Assembly: GCA_021234155.1 (NCBI GenBank)
Contig: JAJEKV010000071.1
Location: 4,088,483 to 4,152,482, forward strand
Direction of reading: 5' to 3'
DNA: 64,000 bases
From: Isoetes taiwanensis
Lineage: Eukaryota; Streptophyta; Lycopodiopsida; Isoetales; Isoetaceae
Below are positions 33,038 to 43,672 of this stretch, in pieces (position 1 is the first letter of the stretch; each line of letters starts with the position of its first letter). The notes beneath the pieces were generated by a model, which saw nothing but the letters and a program-made list of their open reading frames with translations, had not been told where the DNA came from and did no database searches. Position numbers and translations under genes: made by a program.

Positions 33038-35034
33038 CGTCGCGGCCTGGCCCGATTTGCATGATGTTTAGAATGCTTTGGCGGACTTTAGGCATGACAT
33101 GAGGCATGAGTTTCTCCAAGTCAGGGGCAAAGTGAACCTTTTTTTGCTCGTCATGAGGGATCGTGTCTACTGCAAAAGCAGGTTGCGTGTCATGAGGAAG
33201 AATGGTTAAGGGGCGTGGCATACAGTGCGGCGTGAAACCAAACCTACCCAATTTGTGGTATCTTTGGAGGATTAAGAGCACGAAAAATTTCTTCTGGGCT
33301 TGTTGATCCATCGAGGTTGATTGGCGGGGAGCTTGTTGATCTGGTGATTCTTTGAGGCACGCAGCGTGGTGGTTTTCAGAAGGGCTGGGCGGGCCTTGTT
33401 TGCCATTGGCAATCCACAGTTGATAAGCCGTGAGGCGTACTGAGGTGGTCTGATTTGTGCCTGGAAGTTGTACTTGAACTTGAGGAAGTTGAGGACATGC
33501 CGTGGTGGTATGACCCCATTCTTGACAGTGATAACACTGAGCTTTAGAAGGATCAAAAGGGGGGCGAGTGCTTGGTCCCCTTTGTTCTTTGAGGTTCTTT
33601 GATATTGTTGAATTGGTTGAGCCTGCATTTGTGTCGGCTGATATGTCGATTGTTGCTGAGGTGTGGTTTGCACTTGATAAACCATCTTGTTTCTGAAAGG
33701 TGTAGGATGAGTGCGAGTGCACTCTTCCGTGGCATGATTGCACATGTTGCATCTTTTGCAATGAGGTGGGCCATTGGTGGAGTTGCACTCATTTTCCAAG
33801 TGGCCTTGATATTTCTGAATATGGCACGAGATTCGGATCATTGTGATTGATTGGCGTCCGAGGCTGAGCAGCGATCGAGGAACCATGACCGGTGGAATGA
33901 AGGGAGCTCTGAAGGGCCGCCGCGAGAGGAAACATTGACCGAGTGATTGACAAAGATTCGATGCTTTGCTCAAAGTCTTGAGTATGAGTATTGATCATGA
34001 GGCAGATAGGAGGGAGTCCCCGGAGAAACCAGCACTCGAACCGCTCTGCGTCGGGTAGTCCTTAAGTTCTTTGGCGGTATATGAAGACGATCCATAAAAT
34101 CGAGGCGGACTCCGTGGGCTCTTGTTGAAGGTCATTAAGTTGCTTGAGATGAAGTTGATCATCATCCGGTGGTACCATAGTGAGAAAGAAAAGCGGTTTT
34201 CATTTCTGACCAATCTTGTTTCCAGTGGCTTTTGTTGGACATGAGCCATTGATGAGGAGAGCCACCATGGCGTGGTGGAAAAGATGTGGAATTTCAGTTG
34301 AGGTTGGGCATGACCATTGAGGGGCAGCGAGCCTCAAATTCTTCCATGTGGGCTGAGCACTTTGGTCTAAGGGTTTGCCTTTCGTGTTGCCAAAGGTTGG
34401 ATAAGTCGACTTGAGGGTCCGAAGGTAGAGGTTAAAGTGCTTGGTTGAGCAGGTAATGGATAAGGATTATATTGAGGCGGAGTGGGGGTGGCATAGTGCC
34501 AAAGGGCCCCGAGCGAAGGGGTGCCTAAGGTGGAGGTACTTGGAGGTGCGATCATTGGCTTTGAGGTGCGTAAGGTTGTAAAAGGGGAAGAGCGGTTGGA
34601 AATGTAGGGAATGGAAATTCCCTGAGGGAGGAGCAAAAGAGACATGTGGATATCCCTTGTCCGCAGAGGAGAGATGCGTTTGTGGAAGGCAGAGGTGTAT
34701 GGCGAGAAGAAGTATGGGCCGTATGCATTTTGGGGGTCCGAAAGTATCTTGTTGAGAAGGTTGAGCCCGATATTGCCCGATAGTGATGAGGTGGCCCGAG
34801 GCCGGGAACAATGTTTGCATCGCCCGAGGTGGGGAACCGGGGCCGAGACGGGACACGAGGAGTAGGTGGCGCCCGGCCCGGAGCCCTAGACCGAATGTGG
34901 CCTCACTCAATGTCATAAGCAGATCGATACATGTCGCGAACAACTTCCCGTCGTTGGTGGCGCTCCAATCGAGATGCCGTCTAGGTAAGAGTTCTTCTGG
35001 AGTGAAGGTTCGTGCAGACATTGCAACAGAATAA
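33030..35034 (-). pseudogene. Gypsy gag with zinc knuckles
   Basis: Two CCHC knuckles are readable in different frames: CYHCQEWGHTTTAC near 33535-33495 and CKRCNMCNHATEEC near 33740, both C-x2-C-x4-H-x4-C. The N-terminal part begins near 35034 with MSARTFTPEELLPRRHLDWS. The middle is rich in Gln and Pro. Many frame changes. Confidence 0.8.
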
Positions 35035-35051
35035 AGGAAAATCGAATCAGA

Positions 35052-35067
35052 CCCGGCAGCGGTGCCA
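35052..35067 (-). promoter_or_regulatory. Probable primer-binding site
   Basis: On the minus strand TGGCACCGCTGCCGGG stands just 5' of gag. It differs by two bases from TGGCGCCGTTGCCGGG, the common plant gypsy site complementary to tRNA-Asp. The bases before it (CTACCGCAC) could be an LTR end. Confidence 0.5.
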
Positions 35068-35663
35068 GTGCGGTAGAGGACTATCAATGTCGGCATGACC
35101 ACGGATTCCTTGAAAAGCATGTAGTTGATAGGCCGCGTTCATCTCGGCCATAATGGGAACTTGGCCATTCCCTATGCCGCTATGGATTGCGAACCTTAGG
35201 CATGATAGGTTCCCTTGTAGATAGGTTTTTCTATTTTCTTATAGGGGGTGGTCCCTTCAACCACAATTTAACTATTATGTGTAAATACTGACGTATTAAC
35301 GTGTGCAGGCCAGTGAGCGGTACGTGACCTGCCCATGTATAGAGGGTTGCTGATGGCCCAGGCGTCTGTATTTTCACGTCTTCTTTCATCAATTTGCTAC
35401 TGTTTTTATAATGTCTGTTATTGGACTCCGGTCCTTGAATTTTCTCTATGTCATTATCATGTGAAATGCACATTTTCATGATCTTTAAACTCAATTATCT
35501 TCAGCAATCTTATATTATAATGTTATAGCGTGTGTCTTCAATGGAGCCCTAGATCGGACGATCAAGGATTTGATTGACCAACGGTGGAGATGATGTGTGC
35601 GTGTCTTCAACTAAAGTTTCATCTTGACCATGGCTCCAATATGATTCACTCAATCTGACAGTC
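35068..35663. other. No recognised gene
   Basis: May include the 5' LTR of the minus-strand gypsy element, but no second copy exists in the window to define it. Confidence 0.4.
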
Positions 35664-35757
35664 GAACGATGAAAGGGAAAACGGAAAAAGGAAAAGGGGA
35701 AGGGAAAAGGAGAGAAGGAAAAGGAAAAGTGAGAGAGAAAGGACAAAAGGAAACACA
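35664..35757. repeat. Purine-rich (GGGAAAA-type) tract, about 95 bp
   Basis: Plus strand almost only A and G, with units such as AAAGGAAAAGGGGAAGGG. Its left flank (ATGATTCACTCAATCTGACAG) resembles the flank of the much longer purine tract near 43850. Confidence 0.85.
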
Positions 35758-35811
35758 AGGAGCCCAAAAATGAACTATTATATCAAACTGGTACCAAACT
35801 ATCTAAAAACC

Positions 35812-35869
35812 ATGATATATGTGGTTTTTTATGCATGAATTTATTTGGTGGAAGAAAACCACATATCAT
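35812..35869. repeat. Fold-back inverted repeat
   Basis: ATGATATATGTGGTTTT and AAAACCACATATCAT pair with one 2-bp bulge around a 26-bp loop. The rest of 35758-36229 has no supported gene. Confidence 0.7.
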
Positions 35870-36229
35870 AGTGGTTTGTTGAGACTGTAGTGATTTATGA
35901 CATAGCTATCCATGTTGGTTATTGAAACTATAATGGATTCTTAAAACTAGCTATGGTTTATGAGATAGTTTCTTGCATACAATAACTAGTAATAGTGTAT
36001 TAAACGTATCTTGAATAGTTGTGCTTTGAAGGCTAGTTTTATTATACCCAATACATCGGTATATGACATAGATTTAAAACATTTATGCTCATTGGATCAT
36101 TGAGGTTAATTGGTTGGTTCACTTGATCGACACTGTATAGGTCTCAAGTTCAAGTCCTCATGTGGACATTCAATATCTCAAGTCAATAACTAGTATTTAC
36201 AGTTATGATTATGTCATCATTCACAACAG

Positions 36230-36366
36230 TAGCTTCATATAGTCTACATTCAAATGTCTCTCAATGTCTTTAATCCCATGTCTTCTAAATAGTCTATATT
36301 CAAATGTCTCTTTAATGTCTTTAATCATGTGTCACTCACAACAGTAGCTTCATATAGTCTACATTT
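36230..36366. repeat. Left part of tandem array split by the LINE
   Basis: Units of CATTCAAATGTCTCTCAATG, TCTTTAATCCCATGTCTTCT and AAATAGTCTATATTCAAATG. The same units resume at 40140 after the LINE. Confidence 0.85.
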
Positions 36367-36689
36367 ATGTTGACCAGGATCTCACCCCGATGCAACAGGA
36401 GTCCCGCCGGCCCGCTGGCCGGAATTTGCCTGTGGGAGGGGACGCCCGCCAGAGGGGGGCCTGCAGGCCTTTGTCGGGGCAAGCCGCATTTTCAGGCGGG
36501 CGCGAGGTGGCCGAGCAACGCGTCAGTGCTGCTGCCGCCTGCTGCCGCCGGCTTTGCGGCCGGTACCCCATCTGCACCTCCTGCTCCGCCCGCTCCGGAC
36601 TGCTGCCGCTCAGCGCCGCGACACCTCCCCCGCAGGGGGCAGATCATCGAGCGTCCACATCGAATGCCAGCAAATAGGAACTGTGCCTC

Positions 36690-37217
36690 CGGATGGTGTC
36701 TTGGAACTGTCGGGGCTTCCCCTGGCAGAAAGGCGAGAGTCTCAACTCTATTGCACCGGATATGGATCTCATTTTCCTCATGGAAACATGGGAGCATGCG
36801 AGAACCGACACGCAGAACCTCGGGCTATCTGCGCATTTCGGTGTTCAATGAGTGCACAGGCAAGCGAGGGCATGGCGGGGTTGCCTGCTACTATCGTGCA
36901 ACCTTGAGGCACTCAGTCTCGTTGCACAAAACAGACAGGTACAATCGCTACTTGTGGGTGCGCGTGCAGCATGACAGTGGCGACACTCTCCTCATAGCAG
37001 CATGCTACTTTCCACATGCCGAGAGCAACTTTATAACACTCATTCGGATGTGGATCGATTGGAGCCTTATGTCGATCTATATGATGACATCAAGAAGGCA
37101 AAAGCGGTTAGGCGGGGGGGTTATGTTGTTTGCGACTTTAATGCACGCCTTACGGAGCCGAAAGAGGTTCCAAAATTTGAGCCCCGGCGGGAAGGGCGTC
37201 TTCTTGGTGAACCTTGA
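36690..37217 (+). pseudogene. LINE endonuclease domain
   Basis: In shifting frames: VSWNCRGFPWQKGES (the W-N-x-R-G start of APE endonucleases), FLMETWEHA (E-T-W catalytic Glu block), GVACYYRATLRHSVSL, TLLIAACYFPHAES, then GYVVCDFNARLTEP, the G-D-F-N-A-R-like catalytic block. Confidence 0.85.
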
Positions 37218-38049
37218 GAGGTGGCTTGGTCAAGGATATCGGATGTGACCATATTTCGGCTATGGCGGCGATTGGCATTCTTTGGGTAGTATCTTTGACT
37301 GGTTATCTCGTAATGGGTTGGTGCAATGGCCGTCTTCCACTCTTTGCACTTGTAGCGGGGAGAACCAAAGGGGCGGCTCCGGTGTGGTGGATTATCTGGC
37401 TTGTTGAGCGAAGTGCGCACTGGTTACTCATTTTTCCATCGGGGCAGACACTTTCGGGAGGAAGTAGACTCAAACCACCGCCCCCATTTCATGCATCTCC
37501 GGTGGGAAGCTCCGTGCACCTCTTGCCTCTCAACACACCGGTGCCCATTTGCGCTGGACTACGACCGATGGGACCTATGCCCATTTTGCTTTGAGCATGA
37601 TAAGGCGGGACTGGCTGCAACTCCCCACACTTCAAGAACAATGCCGCTTTCCGGTGACTCACACCGCTTCGACGGCGCGAGAAAGATGCTTTGGGAGAGG
37701 CCGCCACGGCAAACCTCGTGCACCACCACCTTCCCCCATAACCGATGGTTTGATGATGAGTGTCGGGAGCTCAAGCGCACAGGCGGTCAGTCCGATCCCA
37801 TCTCTCGCCCACAGGCCGTCCGGTCAATACCGTTCCTTTCTCAAGAACAAGAAGGCCGGATACCTCATGAGCATCAACAGCAGATGTTTGGTCTCTGGAC
37901 CCGGCACCCCGAGACATTACCGAGAAGGGTCTTGAGCAAGCCCGCACGACAGCCCGGGGAACATCACCTCGGAGCAATGGGTACAGTACTTGCAACAGCT
38001 GTATGACCCGCTCGGGGGCCGGGCACCAATCCCTCCACAGATAGGCATG

Positions 38050-38880
38050 GCTCTGGTTATCACAGAGGGGGATGTCATCATGGGCCTATAGCGCCTAGCT
38101 AATGCGAAGGCAGCAGATTTAGATGGCATGCAGGCAGAGCTTCTGAAATGGGCTGGGCCTCCACTGGTGCCTGTTCTCACGGCATTGTTCAATAAAGCAT
38201 TGCGAAGGCTTCCCTACGAATGGACCACTAGTAGAGTAGTGCCCATATACAAAGCGAGGGGACCCTCAATGTCCGCCAACTACCGCATACTATTATGGTC
38301 AGCTCTCTCTTTGTAAAATGTTGGTCGGCATCCTTGAGCAAATGGGTCGACAATATGGGCAGAGGAAAACGGAGGTGCGAAGCTCTTACGTGCAAGGTTT
38401 TCGCCCGGACATTCCACCATTGATCATATCTTCACTCGCGCACATTGATTGAAGATAGCAGAATCGCCGCGAGACCTCGCATCGTTGTTTCGTGGATTTT
38501 GCAAAGGCATTCGACCAGCATTACCCTCAATAAGCTATGGGACAGATTGCGGCGGTTGGGGACCCCCGGACTTGCGGAATGCAGTATATAGGTCATGACG
38601 AGGCATGCTTCGGGCCGTATCACATCAGCAAGACAGCCGGTGACCAGTAGCATTGGAGTGCGTCAGGGTTGCCCCCTCTCCCCCACACTCTTTGGCCTGT
38701 ACATTGATCAGTTGGAAGATTGGCTCTCTGAGCATGGAGGTGCGGGCGCACATATCATGCATCACACAATCCGGCAACTCATATATGCTGACGATGTCAA
38801 CCTCATGGCCTATACTCGTGGAGGACATGCAACGTCCACTGGATGCTCTTGACACTTTTTGCCAATTCACTGGCATGCTA
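38050..38880 (+). pseudogene. LINE reverse transcriptase
   Basis: DGMQAELLKWAGPPLVPVL and TSRVVPIYKARGPSMSANYR open the domain. CFVDFAKAFD gives the catalytic Asp block. IGVRQGCPLSPTLFGLYIDQ and QLIYADDVNLMAY give the Y-A-D-D active site at about 38786-38797. The coding blocks lie in several frames. Confidence 0.92.
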
Positions 38881-39432
38881 GTTGCATCATCCCGTCAGCC
38901 AAGGCTTCCCACATTCACTTACCAGGGGCAAGAGGTAGAGGTGGCTCCGACCTACAAGTACTTGGGGATTGAGTTCTCAACTACCACCCATTGGGATGCG
39001 GCTATCAGGTTGCGGGTCACTGCGGGTTGGAAAGCACTATATGCCATGCGAACAACGACCACAAAGGCGAGTTGTATGCTGGGGTCACGATCCACATTTG
39101 TTTCGGGCCTTGGTTGAGCCGGCCCTTTTGTATGGGGCAGAAGTTTGGGGTCCGGTGATATCCCTCAACACCTGGAATGACCTCGAGCAGGTGCAGAAGG
39201 CCTTCTTGGCACGGGCCCTGGGGGTGAAGTCCACAGTTCCGCACTGATCCTACCCGGGAGATGGATTTCTACCCCTTCAACGGGCTGCATTGGAACGCCA
39301 TATCGTTTACTTCCAAAAGGTGGTCGCTATGGCTGATACACGCTTGCCCCGCCTTGCTTTGGCCACGGCAATGGGTCCCCTTAACGCCGAAATCTGTTTG
39401 GAAAGACAAGCAGTGCCGGTGGTTCTCACGCA

Positions 39433-39951
39433 TTGGGGGTGTGCGGGGCAAACAGATGTGTCCAGGTCAGGACAAAGAAAGATCGCGAGGCACTTAAACT
39501 ATACCTTGATGCTACTTTCCTTCGCAGGCTGTGGGATGCAGAGGCTCTGACACATGTTAAGCTGGCACACTATCAGCAGCAAGTCAATCCTAGGCTCACA
39601 AGAGGCCCACACCAGTACTTGTACACCCAGCTACCCATGAAGAAACGCAGGCTTATAGCTTCCATTCGCACGGGGGCACATCGCCTCCGCATTGAAACAG
39701 GGCGTTGGGCTCGTGAAGCACGGGAGCAAAGGCTTTGCCAGTGTTGCCACCAGGGCGCGATTGAGGATGAATGTCATGCCCTCCAGACCTGCCCAGCATT
39801 TGCCCATATCCGAGAGCGATATGTTCGATTACTAGTGCCTGGCCAGCCGTTGCATCAGTTATTGGCTACGGCGTCAGTGGGTTTGTTGGGGTCATACCTC
39901 CAGGAGGTTATGGATGCACGGACTCGTTTGTATCCTACGGGACGGTATTGA
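39433..39951 (+). pseudogene. LINE C-terminal zf-RVT region
   Basis: An open stretch with IASIRTGAHRLRIETGRW, then LCQCCHQGAIEDECHALQTC, the C-x2-C...E-D-E-x-H-x-L-x-x-C zinc knuckle typical of plant and algal LINE C termini, followed by FAHIRERYVRLL. Confidence 0.88.
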
Positions 39952-40139
39952 ACTGTCCTATGCAATTGTACAGTGTGCCAGCAGGCTTATTACTGCTAAG
40001 GTTTTTCCCTCGAAAACCCTTCGGGGCGGGGGTTTTTTAATCCTGTCAGTAATATGCTTGCTGCTCTCTTTTTTGTTTGGGTCCCATAGGCCAATTGGTC
40101 TCCGTGGACGCTAAAAACCTATTCTATTCTATTCTATTC

Positions 40140-40760
40140 TATTCTATTCAAATGTCTCTCAATGTCTTTAATCCCATGTCTTCTAAATAGTCTATATTCA
40201 AATGTCTCTTTAATGTCTTTAATCCCGTGTCTTCTAAATGACCCATGAGCGATGAATGTCGGCATGATGGGCATAAAATTGGGGTCTTTGGCATGGGATC
40301 CCATGTCTTGCAAATTGGGGTAGCTTCATATAGTCTACATTCAAATGTCTCTCAATATCTTTAATCCCATGTCTTCTAAATAGCCTACATTCAAATGTCT
40401 CTTTAATGTCTTAAATTCCATGTCTTCTAAATGACCCATGAGCGATGAATGTCGGCATGATGGGCTTAAAAGATGGGATCCTTTGTGGCAGAATAGAGGG
40501 ATCCCATGTCTTTCAAATTGGGGTTTTTGGCATGGGATCCCATGTCTTGCAAATTGGGGTAGCTTCGTATAGTCTACATTCAAATGTCTATATGTCTATA
40601 ATCCCATGTCTTCTAAATAGTCTACATTCAAATGTCTTTATTTCCATGTCTTCTAAATGACCCATAAACGATCAATGTTGGCATGATGGGCATAAAAGAT
40701 GGGATCCTTTGTGGCAGAATAGAGGGATCCCATGTCTTGCAAATTGGGGTTTTTGGCATT
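40140..40760. repeat. Tandem array, right part
   Basis: Longer higher-order units of about 180-240 bp combine CATTCAAATGTCTCTTTAAT, CATGTCTTCTAAATGACCCA, TGAGCGATGAATGTCGGCAT, GATGGGATCCTTTGTGGCAG and CCCATGTCTTGCAAATTGGG. Units start with TCATATAGTCTACATT or a variant. Confidence 0.85.
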
Positions 40761-41707
40761 GTATTTGGTTGCAATTTCATTATCCTAATTCTCGTATGGA
40801 AGCCTGAAATGTTGGACCATTTAGCGTTCTTGCAGACTTCTGTGGCATGGATGGAGGAAACAACCAGCTGAAAAGGATATCAAAAGGAAGATCTGTATCT
40901 GGCCAGAAGTATGTGGCTGTGCCGAAATAGTGTAGGGACATTTCAATACTTTAAAGAAATACAGAGGCATTTTTATGATTTAAATAAAGTACAAAGGTAT
41001 TTTTTATAAATTGCGCAAAAATTTAAGGGAAAAAAGGGGGGAAATCTGTAACGTGCCATTTTTCGCCAGTCGTTCATCTGGCCTCTTAGCTATAGGCGAA
41101 CTGCGGAGGCTATGGCGCTAGCAACCTGGGCGATCTTGGCGAACTTTTAGAAGCCTTGGCTTAACCCTTAAGGTAGCAGATCATTTGCTCCGTTCCTTTT
41201 TGCATTTATTTTTTCTTCAACCGCTAATCTTTAATCTTCTGACTTTTGCTTACAGATTTGCGATGGAGCCACGGCAACATGTGCCATCATAGTGCCAGAG
41301 TTTGCGATGGAGCTTCCCTTTGACATCTTCATAGCCATGGCAACATGTGCCACCATATCGTCAGAGTGATTATTTTGGTAGCTAAATCGCTGGAGTTAAG
41401 ACTCATAATTGGAATAATGCTTTGGAAAAATGTCCGAAGGGGTCCTGGCTGGCTTTATGCATTTTGGATTTTGCCGGTCAGTTGCTTGTGGTAAAGATTC
41501 TATCCTGAAACTTCTGTGTTAATCTCTTAGGAAGTGGTTCATAGGGTCTTAGGATTGCCATGACGTTTTGTTGGTGGCATTCCAGGTTCTTCAGCAGACA
41601 CAGGTGCCCCTTCTGTGCAAGTAGATAACCAGGTAACCATCGTTACTTCATTTTTAAGGGGATAGCATATAGTGTGTAATTTTTGACGCTCCAGCTTGCC
41701 AGGGAGC
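40761..41707. other. No recognised gene
   Basis: AT-rich. GCCATGGCAACATGTGCCA and a variant occur at about 41270-41350. It may hold the promoter side of the ROP pseudogene. Confidence 0.4.
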
Positions 41708-42690
41708 GGAGCTCTACGATTTTTTAAGGTTTAATAAGCGAGTTACAGTAGGTGATGGCAGCGTTGGTAAAACTTGCATGTTGATCTCATATGCCAGCAA
41801 TACCTTTCCAATTGTAAGCTTTCAGACTTCTGCTTTATTTCAGACAACAAAGCTATGATCATCATGTTATAATCCGATTTCATGAAATCCTTCATGCCAG
41901 GACTACGTACCTACTGTCTTTGATAATTTTAATGCAAACGTTCTGGTAGATGGGAACACTGTCAATGCCTTTGGGATATAGCAGGTAATCTTTGCCCAAC
42001 AAAAGTGTGCTTTATGTACTGTACGGTGCACTTAAATAGTGTTTGTTAAGTGATGAGGGTGCATAAGGATGTAGTTGCTAGGCTTTGCATTGGATGGTTC
42101 AAGGGAAAATTGCCTTATTACATTGAGCATGTAGAAGGCATTAGTGGGTTTTGTTTTGAAAATTCATCAATATAAAGCTGAATGATTTTTTTTTTTTTTT
42201 TTGCCGTGTATGGATTACTTGGATTAATGCAGCAGTTTTACATTTAGGCATATCCTTGCAGCCATGCGTCAAGCAATTTTTTTAAGAATTAACAATTGTC
42301 ATGCCTGTGAAGAAACGTTTGCAGCTAGCTGCTGTTTGAATGTTTTGTGCCTAATGTTCTTCCTTCATTTTCATATTGATGAATGTTATGGCAATTCGAG
42401 TTTATCTATATATGAGTTGCTCATATTTGATGTGCTCATGCTATTTTATCATGCTTGCAAAATAATGGGCGTGCTTTGCAGGTCAGGAAGATTATAACAA
42501 ACTTCGCCCTCAAGTTATCGAGGGGCAGATGTATTTCTCCTGGCATTCTCTCTCATCAGCAAGGTAGTTATAAAAACATTTCTAAAGAGGTGGCAGTGGA
42601 TTCCAGAATTGAGGCATTATGCTTCATTTCCTATTAGTCTTGTTGGGACAAAGCTACCTAAGGATTATCTTATTTGCATGGCATGGTGTT
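41708..42690 (+). pseudogene. ROP/RAC small GTPase pseudogene with introns
   Basis: Three exon-like blocks with correct splice sites match plant ROP GTPases. Exon 1 (41708-41813) ends with [20 protein letters not shown] and TFP; G-D-G-x-V-G-K-T is the P-loop, with the usual Ala replaced by Ser, and an 11-bp insertion precedes it. An intron (GTAAGC...GCCAG) follows. Exon 2 (41901-41984) has [20 protein letters not shown], where VPTVFDNF is the effector loop, but LWDTAG has become a stop codon. A second intron runs to 42481. Exon 3 has QEDYNKLRP, then in another frame [26 protein letters not shown] and LVGTKL. Retained introns show it arose by DNA duplication or capture, not retroposition. Nonsense and frameshifts make it non-functional. 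Confidence 0.88.
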
Positions 42691-43672
42691 AAGATGAATT
42701 TTGAAGATACATTTCAGTTTCTATTTTTCTTGTTAAAAAAAATTGATTATCTGGAGCAGCTGTTATTGCTATAATGCCCTTTTCTAGTATGCTTAAGTAA
42801 ATTAGGATGAAACTTTCTTTTTTGAATCAAAATGACTTGCTTGCTATTGTATTTTGAGATCTTCATTATGATAAACAGTTCTTTGCTGACCATCTCGAAG
42901 CTGCTCCAATAGCCACTTCTCAAGTAATGCCAAGCAGGTAGTACTTGATATTATTTTCTTCAATTCTTGAGAGAAGCTAATCCCATTATTTGGAGTTGCA
43001 GAATTTAAAAGCTGAATGGATTTGTTTGGGTTCAATTCCCAAAGAGGCTTTTTTGAACTTTATATAGTTTTTCAATATAGTTTTCTTTAGAACCTCGTGT
43101 CACTATGTAAGAAAGACCACTCTTGAAAACAAAACATAAACAAAAAACTATTTCTCATTTAAACTAATACTAATAATACCAAAATTAATGCCACTTGTAT
43201 TCTCAAAATGGACTTGGTTTCCAAGTAACAGATGTCTTGTTATGTTTATTAAATCAATATCAGGTTCAATTGTCTAAAGCACCATCTATATGCGAAAATA
43301 CAATTTCTAGTTAACTTGTAAATTTTGACAAAAAAATTGAGAGATTTTGATGTATGGAACAACATTGCTTCACAAAAAATATATAGGCAACTTCGTGTAA
43401 AAACCAACTTAAGTTGTATGCACAGTTAATGTCAAATCATTACTGGTCTATGGCTTGGACCACATACTTAAAACACAGCGAAAAACCACTATTATAAACA
43501 CACTAACAAACTGAACAAATAAACTACCACAGAGAACCACGGTGGTGAACCATGGTAAAGAACTAGTCATGGTTATTCAACACATTAACCCACTTAGTAA
43601 CATTACTTTATTATAGTGGTTTCGTTAAAAAAGTGATGGAAAAAACTAATAACGATTTTTTTTTGGGAGCCT
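42691..43672. other. No recognised gene
   Basis: AT-rich. From 43430 it carries CCACATACTT, AAAACCACTATT and TAGTGGTTTCG pieces resembling the region right of the other purine tract (35800-35900), so the two places probably belong to one repeat family. Confidence 0.45.

Larger units (their letters stand above)
29123..35067 (-). mobile_element. Ty3/gypsy retrotransposon (no chromodomain), decayed
   Basis: The minus strand runs primer-binding site, gag, protease, RT, RNase H, integrase in the normal gypsy order over about 5.9 kb, with many frameshifts and stops. Integrase being last places it in Ty3/gypsy. After the integrase core the C terminus has RWLGPYQIIQVVQP but no chromodomain, unlike the plus-strand element at 23.2-25.8 kb. 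Paired LTRs could not be identified at the ends. Component domains are listed separately. Confidence 0.9.
36367..40149 (+). mobile_element. LINE (APE-type non-LTR retrotransposon), decayed
   Basis: The order is a GC-rich Pro/Ala N-terminal region, endonuclease, RT, then a C-terminal zinc knuckle. The element ends in an (ATTCT)n tail at 40120-40149 and is inserted in a tandem array whose units continue on both sides. Numerous frameshifts. A short ATTC shared between the left junction and the array may be the target duplication. A microsatellite tail is unlike the poly-A tail usual for plant L1 LINEs and suggests another clade. Confidence 0.92.

Noticed and set aside
36367-36700. GC-rich Pro/Ala/Arg frames as an independent gene
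   Set aside because: They lie at the 5' end of the LINE, upstream of its endonuclease, and all three frames are open because of GC richness.
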